Of a DNA stretch of 64,000 nt, positions 27,491 to 35,380 are shown in pieces. Location of the stretch: NCBI GenBank assembly GCA_050944035.1, contig JBMNQH010000002.1:1-64000 (forward strand). The letters run 5' to 3'. A program made the translations under genes and the position numbers. The notes under the pieces were generated by a model, which worked only from the letters and a program-made list of their open reading frames with translations, searched no databases and was not told the origin of the DNA. The stretch is from JBMNQH01 sp050944035. Lineage in GTDB: Bacteria; Bacillota; Clostridia; Oscillospirales; Oscillospiraceae. How positions within the stretch are numbered: position 1 is the first letter of the stretch; every line of letters starts with the position of its first letter.

Positions 27491-28048
27491 TCACCCCTTC
27501 TTCGGTTTCTTGTTCAGCTTCAGGCTGATGCTCCGCCGGTCTGCCGCCGCCTGAAAGAGCTCCACGGCGGCAAGGGCCCGCTCCTTCACCGGCTGCGCAA
27601 CAAGCTCCGGCCGACTGTTCAGAGTGGCCATCACAGAACATAAATCCTCGAGGGGCAGAAGATAGACAGCCGTATTGAAAAATGTCTTGCGGCGGCCGTC
27701 ATTGTACCGCTCCAGAAGCGCGTCCAGGATAGCGCGCTTTTCCTCTGTCCGGGCAAGATACGCCTCCAGCCCCAGCTCCTGTGCCTGGGCAATGTCCTGG
27801 GTTCTGTTTCGGTGGGGGACAAAGGAATCTGTATCGTCAAAGCCCTCGTAACGGGGGCAGGGGTACTCCGGGCACTCCCAGCAGAATTTGACGCCGCCGT
27901 GCTCCAGGGAACACCGGGCGATGGCGCAGCCTTGGTTGCCCGCTCCGCCGCCGCAGCCGGGACAGTAACCACCCAAGTGCATGGCGCACAGGGCGCAGTT
28001 CAGGCCGCACAGAGAGAAGCGTGGCTCTTCACGGGCAAAGCCTTTCAT
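27491..28048 (-). CDS. Cys-rich DUF3795-like protein
   Basis: Protein of 185 residues. The N-terminal half is Cys-rich: CGLNCALCAMHLGGYCPGC, GCAIARCSLEHG and CWECPEYPCPRYEGFDD. This is the arrangement of DUF3795-type proteins and suggests a zinc- or iron-sulfur-binding module. The C-terminal half is helical. The start at ATG 28048 follows GAGGAGGGTG and overlaps the stop of the GyrI-like gene (ATGA). It is the last gene of a four-gene GC-rich operon with a WYL regulator at its head. Biochemical role unknown. Confidence 0.75.
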   Translation of the reverse strand: MKGFAREEPRFSLCGLNCALCAMHLGGYCPGCGGGAGNQGCAIARCSLEHGGVKFCWECPEYPCPRYEGFDDTDSFVPHRNRTQDIAQAQELGLEAYLARTEEKRAILDALLERYNDGRRKTFFNTAVYLLPLEDLCSVMATLNSRPELVAQPVKERALAAVELFQAAADRRSISLKLNKKPKKG

Positions 28049-28680
28049 GGCACCCTCCTCACCGGCTGGCGGATCACCGTTTTCAGCCGTTCCGGCTTGC
28101 ACCGGCGCACATCGCTGAGATAGATCTCGTGGTGGAACCGCCTCTCCCCAAAGTCCGCCTCATAGCCCAGAGCCTTGGTGTATGCCTCCATGGCGGCTAC
28201 CGTGGCGGGCTCGTCGTCGTAGGGGCCGATGTGCATGCATTGCACGCAGAGCCCCTCCTTCCAGGGGAAGAACTCCACCGGCGAGAAGTCCTGCCTCTTC
28301 TTTTCCGTAGCCTCCCGAATGGCCCAGTCAAAAACCTCTCGGGTCACGAACTCCGGCAGGCGGATGAGGGAGATCCACTGGAAGTCCTCCTTGCGGGTGT
28401 AGTCCACCCCATGGACGCCCTCCTGCCACCACAGGCCCTCCAGTGGCGGCACCACATAGTCAAAGTACCCCTCCAGCTTATAACTACCCATCTTGCTCAT
28501 CTTGATGGTGAAAGCCACGGCATACAGCATCCCGATGGCCTGCTTATAGGCCCCGCCCTCCTCATTGGGGTCGCCCTGGCCCCGCACCGCCAGAAAATTC
28601 ATGGAGGGCACCGTGACGATGCCCGGCGTTTTGGGCGGCAGATAAAATTCCTTGTATTCTTTCTTGTAGTCAAATGGCAT
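28045..28680 (-). CDS. GyrI-like small-molecule-binding domain protein
   Basis: Stand-alone GyrI/SOUL-type protein of 211 residues: PFDYKKEYKEFYLPPKTP, FLAVRGQGDPNE, then GYFDYVVPPLEGLWW and CVQCMHIGPYDDEPATV are the conserved blocks. Such domains bind hydrophobic drugs or act as hydrolases, and in Firmicutes are often encoded beside MerR, AraC or WYL regulators. It overlaps both neighbours by 4 to 11 bases, so it is translationally coupled in the cassette. Ligand unknown. Confidence 0.85.
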   Translation of the reverse strand: MPFDYKKEYKEFYLPPKTPGIVTVPSMNFLAVRGQGDPNEEGGAYKQAIGMLYAVAFTIKMSKMGSYKLEGYFDYVVPPLEGLWWQEGVHGVDYTRKEDFQWISLIRLPEFVTREVFDWAIREATEKKRQDFSPVEFFPWKEGLCVQCMHIGPYDDEPATVAAMEAYTKALGYEADFGERRFHHEIYLSDVRRCKPERLKTVIRQPVRRVP

Positions 28681-28981
28681 CGCAGTGCACTCCTTTCCAG
28701 TTTTCCAGCCGGGCTGAGATGGAGGTGCGGAACGCCTCCTCGCTCAGCACCGGGTCGCGCACCTGCTCCCACAGCGGGCAGGCAGCGTCGCCGCAGCCGG
28801 TGCGGTGTTTTCGGTTCACGGCGCAGGCGTAGAGAGGGCAGGGCTTGCCCGCATTGTCCAGACATACCGCCTCGAACATTTTGCCTCCGATATGGTACCG
28901 GATCCAGTTCCAGACTGGCTGTAAATCCTTGGTCACGCCGCGCTTTTGCAAAAGATATTCGTCCAGCCATTGGTAGTGCAT
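28670..28981 (-). CDS. Chimera of a YjbR/MmcQ N-terminus and a Cys-rich tail
   Basis: A 103-residue protein. Residues 1-47 (WLDEYLLQKRGVTKDLQPVW, then GGKMFEAVCLD) match the beginning of YjbR/MmcQ DNA-binding-like proteins. Where those continue with the YxTLK strand, this one switches to a Cys-rich segment (C48, C53, C63, C68; CPLYACAVNRKHRTGCGDAAC) followed by VRDPVLSEEAF, like the tail of DUF3795-type proteins. It may be a real small fusion or the scar of a deletion that joined two cassette genes. The frame is intact, coupled to the genes on both sides. Confidence 0.55.
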   Translation of the reverse strand: MHYQWLDEYLLQKRGVTKDLQPVWNWIRYHIGGKMFEAVCLDNAGKPCPLYACAVNRKHRTGCGDAACPLWEQVRDPVLSEEAFRTSISARLENWKGVHCDAI

Positions 28982-28984
28982 GGC

Positions 28985-29899
28985 TCATTCCTCCTCTCGC
29001 TCATACTGCGCCAGGGCGCGGCGCAGGGTGTCTGCCAACTGCTCCCGCAGTTCCTCCGGCTCCAGCAGCTGGGCCCCGTCTCCGAAGGAGAGCAACCAGC
29101 CGAACAGCCCCTCCGCGTCGGGAAAGCCCCGGCGGAACATCAGGTTGCCGTCTGGCTCCACGGTGAAGCTGTCCGCGCCGTACTCTTCCACCAGCCGCCA
29201 TTTGCAGCGGGGATCGAACCGCACCGCCGCCTCAAAGGCGGCCGGGAAGATGCGCTCGTCATCCAGGTCGGGCAGCGGGGCCTCCCGGCACAGAAAGGGC
29301 TCCCCCACCGTGAGGCCGGTCATCCGGTTCAGCTTGAACAGACGGAAATCCTCCCGAGCCCGGCACCAACCCCACACATACCAGGCCGACCAGTGAAACA
29401 CGAGGTAATAGGGCTCCACGGTGCGCTCGCTCTCGCCGCTCGGCGCGAAGTAGCAAAACTGCAGGGTGCGGCGGGCCTCCATCGCGGCGCGGATGGTCTC
29501 GATCTTGGGCACCAGGCTGTCCTTGTACCAGGACGCGAGATCGATCAGCAGGTGCGGGCCGCCCGGAGCCAGCGTTCCCGACCCGGTCAGGAGTTTTTCC
29601 ATCAGCTGGGCATAGCGCCGGGTGCCGCTGACACTGTCCAGACTGCGAAGCCCCACCAGAATTGCCTGCATCTCCGGGGCGGTGAGCACGGTGCGGTCCA
29701 CCCGGTAGCCCTCCATGATGGAGATGCCGCCCCCCGCGCCCTGGGCAGTGGAGATGGGAATGCCCGCCCGGCACAGGGCATCAATGTCCCGCTGGATGGT
29801 CCGGCGGGATACCTCGAACTGCTCCGCCAGCTCCGGTGTGGTGATTCTTTCCTGCTGGAGCAGGATGGACAAGATGCCGATAAGCCGCTCCATCTTCAT
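28985..29899 (-). CDS. WYL-domain transcriptional regulator (YafY/DeoR-like)
   Basis: Regulator of 304 residues. The N-terminal winged helix (RLIGILSILLQQERITTPEL, then RTIQRDIDALCRAG) precedes a WYL domain (about 140-220; HWSAWYVWGWCRAREDFRLF) and a WCX-type C-terminal extension (about 230-300). WYL domains sense nucleic-acid or small ligands; many such regulators govern defence or stress genes. The start at 29899 (MKMERLIG) follows AAAGGCGGTG. It heads the operon that ends in the GyrI-like and DUF3795-like genes, so it likely controls them. Confidence 0.88.
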   Translation of the reverse strand: MKMERLIGILSILLQQERITTPELAEQFEVSRRTIQRDIDALCRAGIPISTAQGAGGGISIMEGYRVDRTVLTAPEMQAILVGLRSLDSVSGTRRYAQLMEKLLTGSGTLAPGGPHLLIDLASWYKDSLVPKIETIRAAMEARRTLQFCYFAPSGESERTVEPYYLVFHWSAWYVWGWCRAREDFRLFKLNRMTGLTVGEPFLCREAPLPDLDDERIFPAAFEAAVRFDPRCKWRLVEEYGADSFTVEPDGNLMFRRGFPDAEGLFGWLLSFGDGAQLLEPEELREQLADTLRRALAQYEREEE

Positions 29900-30064
29900 T
29901 GGATGCACCGCCTTTCCTGTTTTCGTCTGTATTATAGCATAGGAACCGGACAGCTGTCTGTCATGTTTGCCGTAAATCGCAGGATAAGTCCCAAACAAAA
30001 AATGCGGAGTGCCCCTACAGGAGCACTCCGCGTTGCGTGTATGGAAAAGGACGGCTGGGCGGAT

Positions 30065-30448
30065 TCACGGCTCCGTCTCATAGGGCCAGGTATTGATGCC
30101 CCCAAATTCGTAGATGCTGGTGTAGCCCAGATCCGCCAGCGTGGAGGAGGCGGTCTTGCTGCGGTTACCACTGCGGCAGTAGACAAGAACAATGGAATCC
30201 TTCTCAGGGATCACTTTGGCGGCGGCGTCCTCGTCGATGGTTCCAACCGGTAGCAGGACAGCGCCGGGAATGTGGCCGCTGTCGTATTCGTCCTGCTCCC
30301 GTACATCCAGGATGATGACCTCTTCGGTGTCCATCATCTCCTTGGCTTCCTCTTGGGTGATCTGCTGGTAGGAGCCGTCCGTTCCGTTTCCGCCGCAGCC
30401 AGCGACCAGCAGTAAAAGAGCGAAAAACAAGGGTAAAATCCGTTTCAT
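30065..30448 (-). CDS. Rhodanese-domain lipoprotein
   Basis: A 127-residue secreted protein. It has a lipoprotein signal (LLLLVAGC, Cys at about 18) and one rhodanese domain with the active-site loop CRSGNRS and the DVREQDEYDSGHI substrate-side motif. It should act as a sulfur transferase or redox protein tethered outside the membrane. It starts within 4 bases of the end of the SGNH hydrolase gene (overlap), so the two form a short operon. GC content is high like the WYL cassette. Physiological partner unknown. Confidence 0.9.
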   Translation of the reverse strand: MKRILPLFFALLLLVAGCGGNGTDGSYQQITQEEAKEMMDTEEVIILDVREQDEYDSGHIPGAVLLPVGTIDEDAAAKVIPEKDSIVLVYCRSGNRSKTASSTLADLGYTSIYEFGGINTWPYETEP

Positions 30449-30978
30449 CTGAGTACCTCCAAAAGTCCGGCGGCAAAGGCCTTATGGCCCTGCTCCGTGA
30501 AATGTACGCCGTCATAGGCTAGGGAGATGTTCCAATCCCCGGCGTCGGCAAAGCGGATGCCCAGCCGTCCGGCAAAAGTGCGGCAGCACTGAGCAAAGGC
30601 GCGGGAACCGTCAATGAGCTGCTGGCTGGGCACCCATTCGCCCAGGGCCAGGGGCGGCGGCGCGATCAGCAGGATTTGATTGGGTTCCAGCGACAGGCCG
30701 GAGAGAAAATACTCCAGTTTGCCAGCGACCTCCTCCGAGCTGCGGCCTTGGAGCAGGTCGTTGGTGCCCAGCATCAGGATCAGCAGATCTGTGTCTGCCG
30801 GGAAAGCGGGTGCCCGTCTGGGGATCTCCCGGCCGTTCTCTCCCATGTTGCAGACCGTCCAACCAGTTTCAGCGGCTAGGATATCCGCCCAGCGGCTGTC
30901 CGCATTATAGCGCCCGCCCAGCCAGGAGCGGGAATCATAGCCAAATGTATTGGAATCGCCGAAGCAGATGACATTCAT
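30445..30978 (-). CDS. SGNH/GDSL hydrolase
   Basis: Esterase-type hydrolase of 177 residues with all four SGNH blocks: GDSNTFG (nucleophile S9), the block II Gly in MGENGRE, GTNDLL (block III Asn) and DGVHFTEQGH (D156, H159). There is no signal peptide, so it acts in the cytoplasm, probably on an acylated sugar or small ester. It overlaps the rhodanese lipoprotein gene by 4 bases. Confidence 0.9.
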   Translation of the reverse strand: MNVICFGDSNTFGYDSRSWLGGRYNADSRWADILAAETGWTVCNMGENGREIPRRAPAFPADTDLLILMLGTNDLLQGRSSEEVAGKLEYFLSGLSLEPNQILLIAPPPLALGEWVPSQQLIDGSRAFAQCCRTFAGRLGIRFADAGDWNISLAYDGVHFTEQGHKAFAAGLLEVLR

Positions 30979-31113
30979 TCGATTTCTCCTTTGTGTTCAT
31001 CCATCCAAAAAAGCTTTTAATTCTATATGTAGAAAACCGTCTGTAATTTGATCACCCATCATAGACTGAGAAGTTGACAAAAGAACAGCATGGCATAACA
31101 TTTTGCTTACACC

Positions 31114-31149
31114 AAGAAAGTGATATAAACCAAATTATCACTTTCTTGT
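31114..31149. repeat. 13-bp perfect inverted repeat
   Basis: CAAGAAAGTGATA and its complement separated by 10 bases, in a non-coding stretch between the SGNH gene and the abiH remnant. No T-run; either an operator or the end of a former element. The surrounding 30979-31194 holds no gene I can support. Confidence 0.4.
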
Positions 31150-31194
31150 GATCTTTGATTCCCTGTGCAGTAAGCACACGAATGAGTGTGAGTT

Positions 31195-31940
31195 CAGTTA
31201 ACAGTGAATGTACGAAAATCGCCTTGGAATCCACCCTCCCTTAGTTTTTCCTGATACTTTTTACGTTTTTGCAACACCATCATAGTCATTCAACCACCAT
31301 GTAATATTTTTTGTGTTTATGGAATCACATATTTTTTCATATATGGCATGTCTACATCTGCAAAAGCAAAGCCAAAGGAATATATTCTATGAATTTCCGA
31401 ATTGCTGATTTTTTTGAAGAAATCCTCATGAAGGGATATCTGCTCCGCGGTATTTTTTCTCAAGCTTTCATAGATGGCTTGTAAACCATCTCCCATATCA
31501 TAAGGATATGTATCCATTCTGATAAAAACTCAGTGATACGTGGAATTGCTAACGCTATGTTCCCGCATTATAGATTCTGCCCTATCACGTTCCCAAAAAT
31601 AATTGCGATTTTCCTCTTTATCGTATTGAGGCTCAACATTATCAAAGCATTCAGGCAAATCCAGTTTTCCAAGAAGATCTTCTATTGTATTCCAATCACT
31701 TTTTTGAGTTGTATCATCATAGGGTGCAGCACTATTTAGAAGATATATAATTAAACCAACAACTTCCTCTTCGCTTTGCAGTTCTTCTCCGTGATTGCCT
31801 ATTACTGACTGTGGTACATATAAAAAATCTTTGTATCTTTCCGAGTGGTTTGAATCCAAATAGTCTCTAAACTGGTTAAGGCCCGGTTTCATATTGTGTG
31901 CAAGGTCAAAGCCGCTCCCAATAATAAATAAATCAGGCAT
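31195..31940 (-). pseudogene. Decayed AbiH-family abortive-infection gene
   Basis: Pieces of one AbiH-type protein remain in order. Residues 1-136 start MPDLFIIGSGFDLAHNM, the AbiH nucleotide-site-like opening. An in-frame TGA follows, then in the same frame YPYDMGDGLQAIYESL and IYSFGFAFADVDMPYMKK. One base lost in an A-run shifts into ICDSINTKNITWWLNDYDG; a second A-run shift gives KYQEKLREGGFQGDF and the final stop (31195). The middle third of the family, with the usual NYT region, is missing. The gene cannot make a working phage-exclusion protein. Confidence 0.8.
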
Positions 31941-32124
31941 ACTCCACTCCTCAAAATTAAGCTCTGTGTTTTCGGACTTCCATTACTCCAAAAGCGCATG
32001 AGCACAGGAAAACAAGTCCGTCGTGAGTCAAGGTGTACTGTTGTTTTCTATTATACACGTCTCTGGAAAAACAGCAAGAAATCTCGCCCTTCAGCGTATC
32101 AAATTCTGCGTCGCATAAACATAG

Positions 32125-32166
32125 AATAACTCCCTCTGAAACCCACGGATTTCAGAGGGAGTTATT
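32125..32166 (-). terminator. Terminator of the XRE regulator gene
   Basis: 17-bp perfect stem AATAACTCCCTCTGAAA with an 8-base loop, starting at the stop codon. The preceding gap 31941-32124 shows no gene. Confidence 0.7.
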
Positions 32167-32615
32167 CATGTCGCGGACTGCTTCCAATGGTTTAGCTTTG
32201 GAAGCTGGGCCTCGAAGTAGACCCTAACCTGTTCCGGGGGCCAGTTTTCATTGGACATATGGTCGGCCAGGAAATCCAGCAGCTCCTCGAGGCTTGTGTA
32301 AACGAATTTTCCGTCTGCATAGCACCATTTGCAGTACTCCTCATTGAAAGCACCGTCCAGCTCTTTGCTGATGTTGGAGTCCTCCAAAGGCATACCGCAG
32401 CACTGGCAGATCAGCTGCCGGGGAGAACCAAGCAGGGTATTGATGGAGACATCAAACAGATTGGAGAGAAGCTTCAGAGTTTCCGTATTTGGCACCGTTT
32501 CGCCGGTTTCCCAGCGGGAGACCGCCTGCCGGGTCACGTGGACCTTTTCCGCAAGCTGCTCCTGAGAAAAACCCTTCTTAGTGCGCAGCTCCAGGAGAAT
32601 TTCTTTGATATCCAT
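32166..32615 (-). CDS. XRE-family regulator with zinc-ribbon domain
   Basis: Protein of 149 residues. Residues 1-65 form a Cro/C1-type helix-turn-helix (FSQEQLAEKVHVTRQAVSRW). A short linker leads to a zinc ribbon with two Cys pairs (CQCCGMPL and EYCKWCYADG), matching the putative zinc-ribbon family often found alone in Clostridia, and a helical tail. The start at ATG 32615 follows AAGGTGGTG. Regulatory target not evident; monocistronic. Confidence 0.88.
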   Translation of the reverse strand: MDIKEILLELRTKKGFSQEQLAEKVHVTRQAVSRWETGETVPNTETLKLLSNLFDVSINTLLGSPRQLICQCCGMPLEDSNISKELDGAFNEEYCKWCYADGKFVYTSLEELLDFLADHMSNENWPPEQVRVYFEAQLPKLNHWKQSAT

Positions 32616-32773
32616 GTTGATCACCACCTTACTTGGATTGTACCACGGCGGGGCAGGAAAGCAAAGCAACTCGCTGTTGCCCCCAGACACACATTCACTG
32701 CTGCTGAAAAAAGACGGATTCGTTTGCTTGAACGGCACAGGTCTATTCTGAACTTTTTCGATCAAAAACAAAG

Positions 32774-32811
32774 AAAAATCCTTTGAAATCGCTTGATTTC
32801 AAAGGATTTTT
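32774..32811 (-). terminator. Terminator after tRNA-Pro
   Basis: 17-bp perfect stem AAAAATCCTTTGAAATC, loop of 4, immediately after the encoded CCA. Confidence 0.9.
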
Positions 32812-32886
32812 GGTCCGAGTGGAGGGACTTGAACCCCCGGCATCCTGCTCCCAAAGCAGGCGCGCTACCAACTGCGCTACACCCGG
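32811..32886 (-). tRNA. tRNA-Pro (anticodon TGG)
   Basis: Full cloverleaf on the minus strand. Acceptor CCGGGTG / CACTCGG with one G-T pair, D arm AGCGCAGTTGGTAGCGC, anticodon loop TTTGGGA on a CCTGC/GCAGG stem, T arm GGGGGTTCAAGTCCCTC, and encoded ACCA end. Confidence 0.97.
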
Positions 32887-32898
32887 ATAACCTTGACT

Positions 32899-32927
32899 AT
32901 TTTAACACATCTGTTTGAAAAGCGCAA
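32899..32927 (-). promoter_or_regulatory. tRNA-Pro promoter
   Basis: Minus strand TTGCGC (32927-32922), 17-bp spacer, TAAAAT (32904-32899), 13 bases before the mature 5' end. Confidence 0.7.
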
Positions 32928-32934
32928 TCTTTTT

Positions 32935-32963
32935 TTGCATTGAAGTTTTCGACATTCTATGAT
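32935..32963 (+). promoter_or_regulatory. trmB operon promoter
   Basis: TTGCAT (32935-32940), 17-bp spacer, TATGAT (32958-32963), divergent from the tRNA-Pro promoter. Confidence 0.7.
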
Positions 32964-32989
32964 ATCATCCATCCGGGAGTGATAGAACT

Positions 32990-33628
32990 ATGAGAATGAG
33001 AAAAAAACCCAATTTAATTCCTCGCATGGAGCGTTGTGCCCATGTCCAGATAAAAGAACCGGAAATGTTGCTCGGTAGCTGGAAAATCACGTTTCCCGGT
33101 TATGATGCGCTGCATCTGGAACTTGGCTGCGGAAAAGGCCGCTTCACAGTGGACACCGCGGAACAAAATCCCAACATCTTTCTGGTTGCCATCGAGCGCG
33201 TTCCCGATGCCATGGTCGTCGGCATGGAACGTGTCTGCGAGCGAAAACTGGAAAACGTCCGGTTTTTGGACAAGGACGTTGCAAACATTCCGTCCATCTT
33301 TGCCGCCGGTGAAGTGGATCGCATCTATATCAATTTCTGTGATCCCTGGCCCAAAAAGCGGGATGCTAAGCGCCGTCTGACTTCCGGAGGCTTTCTAAAG
33401 CTGTACCAGAACATTTTACCGGCCGGCGGAGAAATTCATTTCAAGACCGACAATCTGCCCCTGTTCGAGTATTCTCTGGAACAGTTTGAAGAAGCCGGTT
33501 TTCTGCTGAAAGAGGTCACCTTTGATCTGCACGAACATGGCCCGGTCGGCGTTATGACAGACTATGAAGCAAAATTTTATGAACAGGGCATTAAAATCAA
33601 CCGTTGCGTTGCGGTTGTGAAGGGATAA
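32990..33628 (+). CDS. trmB: tRNA (guanine-N7-)-methyltransferase
   Basis: SAM-dependent enzyme of 212 residues that makes m7G46 in tRNA. It has the SAM loop LELGCGKGRFT, the INFCDPWPKKR catalytic/tRNA-contact block and the terminal TDYEAKF motif of TrmB. GGGAGTG lies upstream; the sequence ATGAGAATGAGA leaves a two-codon start ambiguity. First gene of a plus-strand cluster with exonuclease III and a dihydrouridine synthase, spaced by only a few bases, probably cotranscribed. Confidence 0.96.
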   Translation: MRMRKKPNLIPRMERCAHVQIKEPEMLLGSWKITFPGYDALHLELGCGKGRFTVDTAEQNPNIFLVAIERVPDAMVVGMERVCERKLENVRFLDKDVANIPSIFAAGEVDRIYINFCDPWPKKRDAKRRLTSGGFLKLYQNILPAGGEIHFKTDNLPLFEYSLEQFEEAGFLLKEVTFDLHEHGPVGVMTDYEAKFYEQGIKINRCVAVVKG

Positions 33629-33633
33629 ATACA

Positions 33634-34389
33634 ATGAAACTCATTTCTTGGAACGTCAACGGTCTGCGCGCTTGTGTTAAAAAAGGATTTGCCGACCGTT
33701 TTCAGGAGTTTGATGCCGATATCTTTTGCGTACAGGAAACCAAGCTGCAGGAAGGTCAGATTGCAATCGATTTTCCCGGTTACGAACAGTATTGGTGCTA
33801 TGCTGAAAAAAAAGGATACTCCGGTACCGCCGTATTTACGCGGCTGAAACCACTAAACGTTTTTTATAATATTGGTATGGAACGGCATGACACAGAGGGA
33901 CGGGTTATCACCCTGGAATTTGAAACTTTCTTCTTCGTCTGCGTGTATACCCCCAATGCACAGGACAGTCTGCGCCGTCTGGACTACCGGATACAGTGGG
34001 AAGATGATTTTCGGGACTATCTGATGGAACTGGATCAGTGCAAGCCGGTTGTCGTCTGTGGCGATATGAACGTTGCCCATCAGGAAATTGATCTGAAACG
34101 TCCGGCTCAAAACCGCGGGAACCCCGGTTTCTCAGATGAAGAGCGCGGAAAATTCACAGAACTTCTTAATGCCGGTCTGACCGACAGCTTCCGGTTTCTC
34201 TATCCAGACCGGGAAGATGCCTACAGCTGGTGGAGCTACCGGGCAAATGCCCGTGCAAACAATGTTGGCTGGCGGATTGACTACTTTCTGGTTTCCAACC
34301 GCCTACGGGATAAAATCAAAGACGCATGCATTTTCCCCGAAGTTCTGGGCAGTGACCACTGCCCGGTCGGACTGGAACTTGCACTATAA
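33634..34389 (+). CDS. xth: Exodeoxyribonuclease III / AP endonuclease
   Basis: Base-excision-repair nuclease of 251 residues from the EEP superfamily. It starts at MKLISWNVNGLRA (33634, AAGGGA upstream), has the metal Glu in QETKLQ, the catalytic GDMNVAH and the terminal GSDHCPV. It cleaves at abasic sites and trims 3' ends. It lies 5 bases after the trmB stop and 13 before the dus start. Confidence 0.96.
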   Translation: MKLISWNVNGLRACVKKGFADRFQEFDADIFCVQETKLQEGQIAIDFPGYEQYWCYAEKKGYSGTAVFTRLKPLNVFYNIGMERHDTEGRVITLEFETFFFVCVYTPNAQDSLRRLDYRIQWEDDFRDYLMELDQCKPVVVCGDMNVAHQEIDLKRPAQNRGNPGFSDEERGKFTELLNAGLTDSFRFLYPDREDAYSWWSYRANARANNVGWRIDYFLVSNRLRDKIKDACIFPEVLGSDHCPVGLELAL

Positions 34390-34402
34390 GGAATATAACA
34401 GT

Positions 34403-35374
34403 ATGCTGACAATTGGCAACGTCGTCATCGACGGCAAATTGGCGCTGGCACCCATGGCCGGTGTGACGGATATCGCCTTTCGCACCATCTGCCGGGAACA
34501 GGGGGCAACGCTGACCTATACGGAAATGGTCAGTGCAAAGGCATTGGTCTATCAGGATGCCAAAACCCGCACGCTTCTGACAATGCGGGAGGAGGAACAT
34601 CCCAGCGCCGTTCAGCTGTTCGGGAGTGAACCTTCCGTACTGGCAGAAGCCGCACCAAAAGCGCTGGAACTGTCCGGCGCGGATATCATCGACATCAATA
34701 TGGGCTGCCCAGTCGGAAAAATCGCCGGCAACGGCGAAGGCAGCGCCCTGATGCGTGATCCGGAACTTGCCGCCCGCATCATTGAAGCCGTGGTCAAAAG
34801 CGTTTCCGTTCCTGTCACTGTAAAAATCCGAAAGGGTTGGGACAAAGGGCACGTCAATGCAGTATCCTTTGCACAGATGGCCGAACAGGCCGGCGCTTCC
34901 GCAATTGCAGTCCATGGCCGCACCAAAACACAGATGTACGCCGGTGTGGCGGACTGGGATTGTATCACTGCGGTCAAGCGTGCCGTATCCATTCCGGTAC
35001 TTGCAAACGGCGATGTTTTTTCCGGCAAGGACGCCGAGCACATTCTGCGCTATACCGGCGCCGATATGGCAATGATCGGACGCGGCACCTTCGGAAATCC
35101 CTGGATTTTTGCGCAGGCCAATGCCGTCCTGCGCGGGGAACCGGGACCGCCGCTTCCTCCCCTCGCCGTCCGGGTGGATACCGCAATCCGGCAATTTGAG
35201 ATGGCGGCAGAATACAAAAGCGAAAAGATCGCCTGTCTTGAGGCTCGCCGTCACTTTGCCTGGTATCTCAAGGGCGTCCCACATTCCGGCTACTTTAAAA
35301 ACCAGGTCGTCCATATTGAGACCCTGGACGACGCTAGGAAAATCGCAGCACAGATCAAACGGGAACTGAGGTGA
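34403..35374 (+). CDS. dusB: tRNA-dihydrouridine synthase (DusB-like)
   Basis: FMN-dependent tRNA reductase of 323 residues. It begins LTIGNVVIDGKLALAPMAGV and carries the active-site Cys in DINMGCPVGKI, VKIRKGWD and VHGRTKTQMYAG, with GDVFSGKD and IGRGTFGNPW closing the FMN barrel; a helical tRNA-binding tail follows. The start at ATG 34403 has AAGGAA upstream. Third gene of the trmB cluster; the sigma factor gene starts 6 bases later. Confidence 0.95.
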   Translation: MLTIGNVVIDGKLALAPMAGVTDIAFRTICREQGATLTYTEMVSAKALVYQDAKTRTLLTMREEEHPSAVQLFGSEPSVLAEAAPKALELSGADIIDINMGCPVGKIAGNGEGSALMRDPELAARIIEAVVKSVSVPVTVKIRKGWDKGHVNAVSFAQMAEQAGASAIAVHGRTKTQMYAGVADWDCITAVKRAVSIPVLANGDVFSGKDAEHILRYTGADMAMIGRGTFGNPWIFAQANAVLRGEPGPPLPPLAVRVDTAIRQFEMAAEYKSEKIACLEARRHFAWYLKGVPHSGYFKNQVVHIETLDDARKIAAQIKRELR

Positions 35375-35380
35375 CAGCCC

